A DNA stretch of 28,593 nt from a virus. The translations under genes were made by a program, and so were the position numbers. Of the stretch, positions 8,001 to 14,436 are shown in pieces. A model generated the notes under the pieces. The model was not told the DNA's origin. It saw only the letters and a list, made by a program, of their open reading frames with translations, and did no database searches. The number at the start of each line of letters is the position of its first letter. Positions within the stretch are counted from its first letter, which is position 1. Location of the stretch: the IMG/VR virus record IMGVR_UViG_3300022198_002526, positions 1-28,593 of that record; one strand, written 5' to 3'.

Positions 8001-8157
8001 AAGAACTGATGGTCGGAAAGGTAATTGTTAATTTAGAATTAGCAATAGCGGCATCAGATGCTATCTTAGCGTTAGTGATTGCTTCGTTTTGAATATTTGT
8101 AGAGTTGACACCACCTGGTCCGAATGTTTCAGTGGTTGCCTTTGTCAAAGAACCCAT
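5083..8157 (-). CDS. Large multidomain tail fibre with IPT, Ig, LamG-like and SPRY-like regions (1024 aa)
   Basis: Likely domain order: N-terminal fibre segment with ITNAKI and IANSKL (1-45), IPT/TIG-like region (about 47-140), putative-Ig region with GSLPTGLSLNSSTGAITG (about 145-232), LamG/concanavalin-like region from SLRFNDNDSAYL to YYLDF (about 240-450), SPRY-like region with GKWYFEVK and VYFTKNG (about 500-650), then a C-terminal region with GFSIVTYSGNGSTGTVGHGLG (about 690-1010) ending GGTYIYMAFAEAPF. Domains are assigned by motif recognition. LamG and SPRY folds usually bind glycans or proteins, so host-surface recognition is the inferred role. It is a full-length paralogue of the next upstream gene, with near-identical DNA patches. 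GAGG lies seven bases before the ATG, inside the four-base-spaced end of that gene. Confidence 0.85.
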   Translation of the reverse strand: MGSLTKATTETFGPGGVNSTNIQNEAITNAKIASDAAIANSKLTITFPTISSLSITNGQPAVYDTETVDINGTDFTNGARVDFIHSTTNAVINLPTVTFVSATQLRVTIPASTLTEGTDYKIRVSNPDGLAATSIGTVLYSETVSFSTSSGSLGSVGEGESASFSVSASSNSAISYSVTSGSLPTGLSLNSSTGAITGTAPSVAADTTSTFTITATDAESQTASRSFSITVTNFVIDNSLRFNDNDSAYLTRSTGTTNKRTFTVSVWVKRTTLNARQTIWASDQNTNDTGDGSKGGSGNYISFWNNGEFYFGGFGGSFQVRADGLQRDVSAWYHIVAQTDTTQATTNDRGKLWINGVQQTTYTSMIGQNTDVKWATNRIGVRSDVANYSDSVNLTAYADGYIAELHVVDGQALTASDFGETDSTTGAWVPKKYTGTYGTDGYYLDFSNSADLGNDSSGNNNDFTPSNLAATDQTSDTPTNNFCTLNPLSNAMGGTLSEGNLQIVSSGSDKHCFSTFGLTSGKWYFEVKDISQGGQFKVFALTDADHNDTTPGTNQCHIIFSTGETSTSGTANSNAGAMTTGDILAVAINLDDGEVYFTKNGNIDTGLTAQATGISISGRKRDFRISAFESSGTPSTAGFNFGNPSFSISSGNSDENGYGNFEYEPPTGYLALCTNNLPNVTIADPTEYFNTVLWNGNSSTQSITGVGFQPDFVWLKSRTNTASHRLNDSSRGVNKQLASNATDAESEFTTMLTSFDSDGFTLGDNVGINGTGYTNVGWSWKANAGSTSSNTDGTITSTVQANTTAGFSIVTYSGNGSTGTVGHGLGAVPKLYIVKRRNGDGWSWYTYSVHKGAGHTLYLNSTSVGDVDTTVWQNTSPTSNVFYVGARDGVNGSGGNMVAYCFAEIEGYSKFGSYTGNGSTDGAFIYTGFRPAFTLIKRTNAIQAWVLHDSARAGYINPTDNYVYANATNVEAEDIDHDYLSNGFKIRSNFNDTNASGGTYIYMAFAEAPFKSGTGATTIEGTAR
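5721..5820. repeat. 100-bp near-identical patch shared by the two giant fibre genes, copy 1
   Basis: It matches 8793-8892 at 96 of 100 positions by hand count, with the first 40 bases identical. The four differences are single substitutions. The genes around it are clearly more diverged, which suggests gene conversion or very strong constraint. Confidence 0.8.
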
Positions 8158-8160
8158 GAT

Positions 8161-11100
8161 TTACCTCGCTGTTGCTTCGTTAGTAAGTATTCCTCCGAAG
8201 GGTGCTTCGGCAAATGCCATGTAGATATAGGTGCCACCAGATGCGTTATGTCTTGCGGCAATTTCTCTTACTTTAAAACCATTAGATAATAAATCAAAAA
8301 AATTACCTGCGGCATCTTCAGTTTCAGATACATTTGCTTTTAACATATCATTATTCACATTATATCCATCTCTTTTATTATCAAACATTGTCCAGTTTTC
8401 ACCTGCACTATCCGTTCTTTTAACCATTAACCAAGCAGGTTTAAAGCCTGTATAGACGAATGTTCCATTTGTACTTCCATTCCCTGTGTACTTACCGAAC
8501 TTGCTATATCCTTCTATTTCTGCGAAACAGTAGGCGACATAAGTAGTTCCATTTGCATTTGTTCCAAGTCTTGTTCCAACACTAAATACAGAACTAGTTG
8601 GTACTGTACTATTCCAAGACGTTGAATTTGTTGATTTTGCATCAGTTGACTGAAGTTCAATTGATTCATCACCTGTTAAAGCATTATGCCAAGCAATCCA
8701 AGCATATCCTGCAGTGTTTCTTGCTTTTGTTACTAAAAATGAAGGTGCTTTACCTAGTCCATGACCAATAGTAGCATTACTTCCTGTTCCTGTATAAGTG
8801 ACTATAGAAAATCCTGCAGTCGTATTCGCTTGAACTGTTGAGGTGATACTTCCATCTGTGTTAGATGATGTACTCCCTACGTTTGCTTTCCAGTTCCAAG
8901 CGACATAAGTTTGTGAATTTTCATTTGTAGAACCACTTGTGCCAAGAGTAAATCCATCAGCATCAAATGATTTATGATTTGTTGTATCAGTCGATTCTGC
9001 ATTGGTATTATCTGGTTCTATTCGTTTAGATGCACCTCGACTTGAATCAAATATTCTATGTGAAGATGTACTAGACCTTTCTTTAATCCATAAAAAGTCT
9101 GGTTGAAATCCTACTCCTGTTACAGTTCTATCATCATTACCGTCACCTGTATATAAAACAGTATTAAAATAATCACTTGAATCTTTAATCGTAGGTTCTG
9201 GCAAATTGTTTGTACACAGAGCAAGGTAACCGGATGGTGGGGCATACTCAAAGTTTCCATATCCGTTATCATCTGAATTACCGCTTGATATTGTAAAAGA
9301 TGGATTGCCAAAATTCATGGATATAGTGTTATTTGCAGAACCATCATTTCTTACCATTAAAAATGGTCTGTAATGTATGCCAGTTGTAATACTAGAATAA
9401 GCGGGGTTAGTACCATTTGTAGGGTTAGAAGAATTACCATCTGCACCATAATATGTGCCGTTTTTATGAAAATAAATTTTTTGATTATCCAAATCAAGAG
9501 CAACTCCAACTATATCACCACTCGCTATTCCCCATTGACTAACATTACTTCCATAAGTGCCTGTTGTATTTAAATATCCGGCGGAATTTGTATTTGAATG
9601 AAACCAATAAGCATTAGTCATATTACTAATAGGGTCTCCAGCAGTACCTTTTCCATCTACTACAACTGTCCATGTTTCTGGGTTTCCCACAAATCCTATA
9701 TCATGTCTTGGGTTAGAATCTGTACTTGTTAATTTTGCTTCATAATACCATTTACCAGTTTGAACACCCATACTTGCAGTTGTTCCGTCCCAATTACTTG
9801 TTCTATTATGTGTAAAATTTAAATTGCCTTCACTAATTGTTAAATTAGCAGCAGGAATCATTGTAGCAAAGTTATTCTGTGGTGTATCTGTTACTTGGTC
9901 AATAGCAGCTAAATTGTTTGCGGTGAAGTCATTTGTGTTTCCACTTTCATCATCTCCTAAGTTTCCACTGTCAGCAAAGTCTAAGTAGAATCCGTTGGTG
10001 CCGTAAGTACCAGAATATGTTTTTGGTTTCCAACGACCATTGGATCCTGTAGTACCAAAAGATGAAGGTGTCAATGCTTGTCCGTCAATGAAATGAACCT
10101 CTGCCATGTAGCCGTCAAATGGTTGGTCAATACCCCAAGTATTTGCTGATACTTGATATGTTTGACCACTAACACCGAAAGCAGTATCATAATCTTGTGT
10201 AGGATATGTATTTCCTTGTAAGGATGTTTCTAACACACCATTTGTATAAATCTTTACTCTATCAGAATCAGTTGCCTGAGTTGTATCCACTGACACCAAT
10301 ATATGGTACCAAGCAGAAACATCTCTATATAATCTATTTGTATTAACAGTATATGTGTTGGCGTTAAATCTTACATCTAAACTATCATCATTATTAAATC
10401 TTACAGCATCAAAACTAGATTGTGGAGAATTAGTAAATATATATTGAAAACTACCGAGAACACTTCTTTTTACCCAAGTTGAAAAAGTAAATATTCTTCT
10501 ACTTGTACCAGTTGCCATAGTTTTATTTAAATAAGGATTATCATTATCATTAAATCTCAATGATTGAAATATCACAATATCTGTGACAGTAATATTAAAC
10601 TCTCTATCAGCAAATTGACTTTCAGCATCGGTGGCACGAACTGTAAATGTAGAAGTGGTATCAGCAGCAACACTACTTGGTGTTCCTGTGATTTCACCGT
10701 TTGATGTATTTAAACTTAAACCTGTTGGTAAACTTCCTGATTGAATCGCATAGGTGATAGCACTATTGGAAGTTGCTGATAATGTAATGGTCGAAATGGC
10801 AACACCCTCATCAAAAGTTCCTAAAGAACCAGCAGAGGTTGACCATGAAACTGCTTGACTGACTGTTAACAATGCTGTTGCTGAGATTCCAGCAAAACCA
10901 TCACTTCTTGTTACACGAATTTTATAAGTACCCGCACTTAGTGATGCGGTTACTCTTAATTGAGTAGCACTGACATAAGTAACTGTGGTCGCATTGGTTG
11001 AAGCATTGGTTGAACTATTTAATAATTCAACAGTCGAAGGATTGGAAAAGTTTGTACCGATAATATCAAAGTATAATGATGTGTCACTTGGTGGAATCGC

Positions 11101-11277
11101 ACCTTGACTATTCTGAATAGAGATAGAAGAAATAGTCGGTAGTGAAAGACTGAGTTTTGATTGAGCAATATTTGCTGAGGCACTAATGTCAGCGTTTACA
11201 ATTGTACCATCTTCAATCTTTGCTGTTGTAATAGCACTATCTGTGATTGCACCTGATGTGACTTTTGTTAGCGGCAT
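8161..11277 (-). CDS. Large multidomain tail fibre, paralogue of the 1024-aa fibre (1038 aa)
   Basis: It has the same order of regions as its neighbour: ITDSAITTAKI and IAQSKL N-terminus (1-45), IPT-like (about 47-140), Ig-like with GSLPTGLSLNTSNGEITG (about 145-232), LamG-like from SLRFNDNDNPYL (about 240-455), SPRY-like with GKWYYEAK and IYFHKNG (about 505-665), then the GFSIVTYTGTGSNATIGHGLG region (about 700-1020) ending GGTYIYMAFAEAPF. The two proteins differ most in the LamG and SPRY loops, which is where ligand contact would be expected. Three shared patches are 96 to 98 percent identical at the DNA level by hand count or clearly near-identical. The Shine-Dalgarno AGAAGGA is well placed. 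It is likely a receptor-binding fibre; why two are kept is unknown. Confidence 0.85.
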   Translation of the reverse strand: MPLTKVTSGAITDSAITTAKIEDGTIVNADISASANIAQSKLSLSLPTISSISIQNSQGAIPPSDTSLYFDIIGTNFSNPSTVELLNSSTNASTNATTVTYVSATQLRVTASLSAGTYKIRVTRSDGFAGISATALLTVSQAVSWSTSAGSLGTFDEGVAISTITLSATSNSAITYAIQSGSLPTGLSLNTSNGEITGTPSSVAADTTSTFTVRATDAESQFADREFNITVTDIVIFQSLRFNDNDNPYLNKTMATGTSRRIFTFSTWVKRSVLGSFQYIFTNSPQSSFDAVRFNNDDSLDVRFNANTYTVNTNRLYRDVSAWYHILVSVDTTQATDSDRVKIYTNGVLETSLQGNTYPTQDYDTAFGVSGQTYQVSANTWGIDQPFDGYMAEVHFIDGQALTPSSFGTTGSNGRWKPKTYSGTYGTNGFYLDFADSGNLGDDESGNTNDFTANNLAAIDQVTDTPQNNFATMIPAANLTISEGNLNFTHNRTSNWDGTTASMGVQTGKWYYEAKLTSTDSNPRHDIGFVGNPETWTVVVDGKGTAGDPISNMTNAYWFHSNTNSAGYLNTTGTYGSNVSQWGIASGDIVGVALDLDNQKIYFHKNGTYYGADGNSSNPTNGTNPAYSSITTGIHYRPFLMVRNDGSANNTISMNFGNPSFTISSGNSDDNGYGNFEYAPPSGYLALCTNNLPEPTIKDSSDYFNTVLYTGDGNDDRTVTGVGFQPDFLWIKERSSTSSHRIFDSSRGASKRIEPDNTNAESTDTTNHKSFDADGFTLGTSGSTNENSQTYVAWNWKANVGSTSSNTDGSITSTVQANTTAGFSIVTYTGTGSNATIGHGLGKAPSFLVTKARNTAGYAWIAWHNALTGDESIELQSTDAKSTNSTSWNSTVPTSSVFSVGTRLGTNANGTTYVAYCFAEIEGYSKFGKYTGNGSTNGTFVYTGFKPAWLMVKRTDSAGENWTMFDNKRDGYNVNNDMLKANVSETEDAAGNFFDLLSNGFKVREIAARHNASGGTYIYMAFAEAPFGGILTNEATAR
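8793..8892. repeat. 100-bp near-identical patch shared by the two giant fibre genes, copy 2
   Basis: Partner of 5721-5820. A second shared patch, 5421-5466 and 8493-8538, differs at one of 46 positions. Confidence 0.8.
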
Positions 11278-11292
11278 TTAAATCCTTCTATA

Positions 11293-11580
11293 TTATGGCT
11301 TTGTCGGCCAAGTAATTGCGTCTATGTCATCTGTGGTTGAAACACCGTCTGTGATATCTCTTAATGCCTGACGATATGTTGTCATATCAGCAGTAAGAGT
11401 TTGATCAGAAAGTGCCAAATAGTCTGTTGCTGCTAAAAGACGATCTCTTTTTGATCTGACATCAGCGATTGCTCTGTCAAATGCACCTGCAGCCCAAGCA
11501 GCTTCTTCAGCATCTCTTGCGGCTTCTTCTTCAGCAGTTAGTGCTATTCTTTCACCGTTAACTAATTTAGTTCTTGCCAT
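11293..11580 (-). CDS. Phage_tail_APC-type tail assembly chaperone-like protein (95 aa)
   Basis: This small protein has an acidic, Ala-rich helical N-terminal half (TAEEEAARDAEEAAWAAGAF, about 15-34). The region RDRLLAATDYLALSDQTL (about 46-63) and TYRQALRDI follow, ending in TWPTKP. The R-x-x-LL-x-x-(S/T)D...YRQALRDI pattern is that of the Phage_tail_APC family, small proteins encoded beside tail-fibre genes and thought to help fibre or tail assembly. The family assignment is by recognised motif; the chaperone role is the family's annotation and not shown here. It sits directly ahead of the two giant fibres, which may be its clients. AGAGGAG lies eight bases before the ATG, giving strong initiation. 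Confidence 0.75.
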   Translation of the reverse strand: MARTKLVNGERIALTAEEEAARDAEEAAWAAGAFDRAIADVRSKRDRLLAATDYLALSDQTLTADMTTYRQALRDITDGVSTTDDIDAITWPTKP

Positions 11581-11593
11581 TAATTATCTCCTC

Positions 11594-11601
11594 TATTTAT
11601 T
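11594..11601 (-). promoter_or_regulatory. Possible degenerate late-promoter box (AATAAATA)
   Basis: One mismatch to TATAAATA, 13 bases before the ATG of the APC-like gene and overlapping the stop of the gene upstream. It is suggestive only because it sits at a gene start with a good Shine-Dalgarno after it. Confidence 0.25.
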
Positions 11602-11974
11602 TTGGATACTTGTCCTTAACAGTTTTAAGGGCAGTATAAAAATCTCCTGTGTTGTCAAGTGTTCCATTGTTTATATCGTGGTAAAGTTTGTCTAATTGTT
11701 CTTTTAAGTCTGGATACTCATCTGCTCTATTTCTTTGATACTCATTGTTGTCATACTCAGTTTGTAGTAAAGTTTTTTCAGCATTGACTTCATCCCAAGT
11801 ATAAGGTTTGGTATCAGAGAAGATAGCAATACCATTTTCATCAGCACCAGAAATATAGTTAACATTACTGTTATATTCTGTTTCATTAGTTGGTTCACCA
11901 TTTACTATAAACTCATGGTTATTACCACCCTTTTTGTTCAAAGATTGAATCGCAGTTCCTAAATTTATTGTCAT
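11597..11974 (-). CDS. Small conserved-looking protein of the fibre block, function unknown (125 aa)
   Basis: I place the start at MTINLGTAIQ (ATG at 11974), six codons inside the longest frame. That ATG forms the TAATG overlap with the stop of the 173-aa gene used throughout this genome and has GGGAG upstream, while the longer start has no Shine-Dalgarno. The protein is charged and mostly helical in its second half: EYQRNRADEYPDLKEQLDKL followed by YHDINNGTLDNTGDFYTALK and VKDKYPK. The YP-x-x-x-x-QLD-x-LYHD and FYTALKTVKDKYPK patterns resemble small proteins found beside fibre genes in other marine phages as I recall them. A helper or chaperone role with the neighbouring APC-like protein is a guess from position. 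Confidence 0.65.
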   Translation of the reverse strand: MTINLGTAIQSLNKKGGNNHEFIVNGEPTNETEYNSNVNYISGADENGIAIFSDTKPYTWDEVNAEKTLLQTEYDNNEYQRNRADEYPDLKEQLDKLYHDINNGTLDNTGDFYTALKTVKDKYPK

Positions 11975-12495
11975 TACGGTAATATCTCCCATGCTGTAAT
12001 AGTATCTGAATTGCCTGTTGGTCTAAATTGTGATGATGAATTTTGAACTTGAGCATAAATATTATAGGTAACAGCACTTGTAGTAGCTGGACTATCATAT
12101 GCACTTAAAACTACAGCATGACCATAATCGCCATTTCCTGTATCACCACCAGCAACAATACTTTTGATTTGAGTACCACCTCTAAAAATTTGGCAGAAAG
12201 ATAAAGTACCATTGTTATATCCATCCTGTGTAGCTGAAAAGGTAGCGTGAACATATATTTTAGAGCTAGCAGATGTAGGAGTTATTGTTACACTAAAACC
12301 TGATATAGCCACAGGGCTAGTAGATGTAATATAAGTTGTGGACATAGCATTACTAGTAGCTACCACTTGACCAATCTTACCAACACCACTCACTGTACCT
12401 GTAAATGCAAAGTTATCTGCTAAATCTAAACCAGCAGCGTTTAGTTTTCCGTCTGTTCCTATTTGATTAGATATTGTTCTTGCAATTGATCCCAT
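11974..12495 (-). CDS. Tail-fibre tip/virion-surface beta protein (173 aa)
   Basis: The N-terminus MGSIARTISNQIGTDGKL matches the segment that opens the six tandem paralogues. The body then reads VGKIGQVVATS...SGFSVTITPTSASSKIYVHAT, a beta-rich domain I recognise from many marine-phage virion proteins, ending SDTITAWEILP. There is no signal peptide, no membrane segment and no catalytic motif. The likely role is a tip or head-like domain attached to the tail through the shared N-terminal segment; this is inference. AAGGAA lies ahead of the ATG, and its stop overlaps the next ATG as TAATG. Confidence 0.75.
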   Translation of the reverse strand: MGSIARTISNQIGTDGKLNAAGLDLADNFAFTGTVSGVGKIGQVVATSNAMSTTYITSTSPVAISGFSVTITPTSASSKIYVHATFSATQDGYNNGTLSFCQIFRGGTQIKSIVAGGDTGNGDYGHAVVLSAYDSPATTSAVTYNIYAQVQNSSSQFRPTGNSDTITAWEILP

Positions 12496-12505
12496 TTGTT
12501 ATTCC

Positions 12506-13300
12506 TTATATCGGTAAGTACCTAAAATCTATTTGAGCACCAGATGCCGGTGCTGTTGTAAATGTTAAAGTAGTAGATGATATTGTATAGTCTGTTGTTG
12601 GTGTTAAAATAATACCATTGACAATCACTAAAATATCGTTTACACTTCTACCACTATTTATTGTGAAACCTGTTGTTGATCCATCACCTGTATCGGTGCC
12701 AGATGTATATGTAAATGTTGTTGCTGGTGCAAAATTTGATTTTGTCATTTTTCTAATTGCACTAGCAGACGTATCATAGATGAGAACCAAATCATCATTT
12801 GCTACAGTTGTTTCAGCAGTTTGTCCTGAAATGTCTAAGTTAGCAGTTAAATTTGTATTTGTAACTTTTTTAATTGTCGAAGCAGAATTATCATACACTG
12901 ATAATAAGTCAGCACCTTCTAATGATGTTAATGCAGTTGCACCAGAGATGATATTGTTTGAATCGTTGGATAGTTTGGCGTATGTGATTGTTCCGTTAGC
13001 GGGACCTGCCATCGTTGTTGCTTCAAATGGTGTGATAACATAAATCGAAGCAGAACTTCCAGGTGCGGATGTAAAAGTAATTCTTTTGAGATCACCTGAA
13101 CCATCATTACCAACTGTAAAGGCATAGGAAGAACCTGGTTCTTGTCGAACATTGTCGATATAAACCATCAGTGAGTTTTCACCACCTGCAGGTATGATAT
13201 TTGCTAAATCAAATGCGGTTGTTGAACCGTCACCTGTAAATCTATCTATCTTCGCAGCTGCCGAAAACTTTGTTTCGGGTTGCTTTCCTATATAAGCCAT
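12506..13300 (-). CDS. Repeat-built tail-fibre adaptor/connector protein (264 aa)
   Basis: A shorter version of the 313-residue adaptor. It opens MAYIGKQPETKFSAAAKIDR, then a DGSTTAFDLANI...SLMVYIDNVRQEPGSSYAF...TSAPGSSASI unit (about 24-92), two SVYDNSASTIKK / LIYDTSASAIRK units (about 125-190), and one C-terminal TYTSGTDTGDGSTTGF unit (about 197-264) ending FRYLPI. The terminal unit is the same as the two terminal units of the 313-residue protein, and all three share the DNA encoding GDGSTTGFTI with few changes. A shaft or attachment role between baseplate and fibres is inferred. AGAGGA at the end of the preceding gene is its ribosome binding site. Confidence 0.8.
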   Translation of the reverse strand: MAYIGKQPETKFSAAAKIDRFTGDGSTTAFDLANIIPAGGENSLMVYIDNVRQEPGSSYAFTVGNDGSGDLKRITFTSAPGSSASIYVITPFEATTMAGPANGTITYAKLSNDSNNIISGATALTSLEGADLLSVYDNSASTIKKVTNTNLTANLDISGQTAETTVANDDLVLIYDTSASAIRKMTKSNFAPATTFTYTSGTDTGDGSTTGFTINSGRSVNDILVIVNGIILTPTTDYTISSTTLTFTTAPASGAQIDFRYLPI

Positions 13301-13303
13301 TTA

Positions 13304-13669
13304 TTATACGTCCTCTAAAACTGAAACTGTAGCGTCAACTGAACTTGATGCACTTGCACTTACACGAATTGCATCGTTTGTTGTTCCATCCCCTTGTAAA
13401 ACAAGTTTATTACCAGACATTACTTCCAGTGAAGAACCGGCAGGTATACTTGCATCTTTTACGATATACACATCATTGGTTCCATCGTAGTTATCTAAGA
13501 ATACACTTGCAGTCACACCTGAAGATGATTTGTTTGCAAGAGTAATACCGATAACGATAGATTCAACTGCTGTACTTGATGAGGAAGGAACTGTATAAAC
13601 AGCAGATGCTGATGCACCTGCACTTGTGTTTACATCGGCTACTGTAAATCTTTTAAAATCGTTTGCCAT
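13304..13669 (-). CDS. Small beta-rich virion protein (121 aa)
   Basis: A compact Ser/Ala/Val-rich protein with alternating hydrophobic pattern: FKRFTVADVNTSAGASASAV, SIVIGITLANKSSSGVTASV, YIVKDASIPAGSSLEV, KLVLQGDGTTNDAIRV. It reads as one small beta-sandwich with no visible active site. Proteins of this type, with an IPAGSSLEVMSG-like hairpin, accompany baseplate and fibre genes in marine myoviruses in my recollection; I cannot name its role. It has its own exact late box and an AAAGGGAT Shine-Dalgarno. It therefore probably heads the transcript that includes the 264-aa adaptor and the genes after it. Confidence 0.7.
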   Translation of the reverse strand: MANDFKRFTVADVNTSAGASASAVYTVPSSSSTAVESIVIGITLANKSSSGVTASVFLDNYDGTNDVYIVKDASIPAGSSLEVMSGNKLVLQGDGTTNDAIRVSASASSSVDATVSVLEDV

Positions 13670-13686
13670 TTTTTATCCCTTTGTAC

Positions 13687-13694
13687 TATTTATA
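13687..13694 (-). promoter_or_regulatory. T4-type late promoter box TATAAATA
   Basis: An exact box lies in the 26-base gap before the 121-aa gene, followed by GTACAAAGGGATAAAAA and the ATG. The box, Shine-Dalgarno and start are in the expected order. Confidence 0.7.
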
Positions 13695-13695
13695 C

Positions 13696-14220
13696 TTATC
13701 CTAATGCAACTGCTTGGGCAATCGCAAAATTTGTTGTTGCAACTGATGTACCATTTATACGAACATCACTTGTACCGTTAATAATCGCACCTTGAATAGT
13801 GCCTGATGCAGTAATATTGACTGCTCCTGTAATTGAACCACTTGTTAAACTGGCAGTTCCGTCAGTTATGGTGCCACCTTGTATTGTGCCAGTGGCAGTG
13901 AAACTTGTAACACCAGAAATTGCACTTGCCAATGCAAAAGTAACTGTCTGAGATCCGTCTGATGTTGTTGTGATTTGATTTGCAGTACCAGATAGGGCGA
14001 ATGTTTGTGCGTCTGATACAGAACCATTTGATCCCGAATCAGCAGAAAAGTCTAAGTCATTAGCAGTAATCGCTGAATTAACTTCATTGATCGCACCAAC
14101 AACACTTGTTGCAGTCGTTGTAAGTGTACCTGGATCACCAATATCAGTAGAAGAAAGACTGTTAAAGGTCGTTCTAAATTCTTCTAATGTATTGGTTGTT
14201 AATACTGTTCTAGCTGCCAT
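13696..14220 (-). CDS. Short fibre-shaft-like protein (174 aa)
   Basis: The N-terminal 55 residues look helical (TLEEFRTTFNSLSSTDIGDP, then SVVGAINEVNSAI). The rest is a repetitive Thr/Ser/Gly/Ile-rich beta region with recurring units such as TATGTIQGGTITDGTASL and TASGTIQGAIING, typical of trimeric fibre shafts. No globular receptor-binding tip follows, since the protein ends SVATTNFAIAQAVALG. It may be a shaft segment or an attachment piece to which other fibre proteins add. Its ATG overlaps the stop of the coiled-coil gene upstream as TAATG. Confidence 0.75.
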   Translation of the reverse strand: MAARTVLTTNTLEEFRTTFNSLSSTDIGDPGTLTTTATSVVGAINEVNSAITANDLDFSADSGSNGSVSDAQTFALSGTANQITTTSDGSQTVTFALASAISGVTSFTATGTIQGGTITDGTASLTSGSITGAVNITASGTIQGAIINGTSDVRINGTSVATTNFAIAQAVALG

Positions 14221-14435
14221 TACTTAATTACCTTTAATAATAATTCTTTTATTTCGTACATTTCTGCTTTTAAATTATTTATTTCTCTTACAACATCTCT
14301 AAATCTATCATTGTCTTTTTGTTTTTGTCTTACTCTTTGCATATAAGCGATATAAGCCTTTCGATCAGAATTTATGACTGCTTTTGAATCTGTGTCTTTT
14401 ACAAAACTTCTATTCTGTTCGACTATCATTTTCAT
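14220..14435 (-). CDS. Small basic coiled-coil protein (71 aa)
   Basis: A highly charged helical protein. The stretch KAYIAYMQRVRQKQKDNDRF (about 27-46) leads into a heptad-like VREINNLKAEMYEIKELLLK (about 49-68), a likely coiled coil. It lies between the 530-aa structural protein and the fibre-shaft protein, coupled to the latter by TAATG and separated from the former by one base. Within a virion operon it could be a minor structural or scaffold-like component, but nothing identifies a function. A second in-frame ATG two codons in is an alternative start. Confidence 0.75.
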   Translation of the reverse strand: MKMIVEQNRSFVKDTDSKAVINSDRKAYIAYMQRVRQKQKDNDRFRDVVREINNLKAEMYEIKELLLKVIK

Positions 14436-14436
14436 A

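Noticed and set aside
14276-14283. AATAAATA inside the 71-aa coiled-coil gene as a late promoter for the shaft gene
   Set aside because: It is one mismatch from the late box, lies within coding sequence of Lys/Asn-rich codons, and the shaft gene is already coupled by TAATG.
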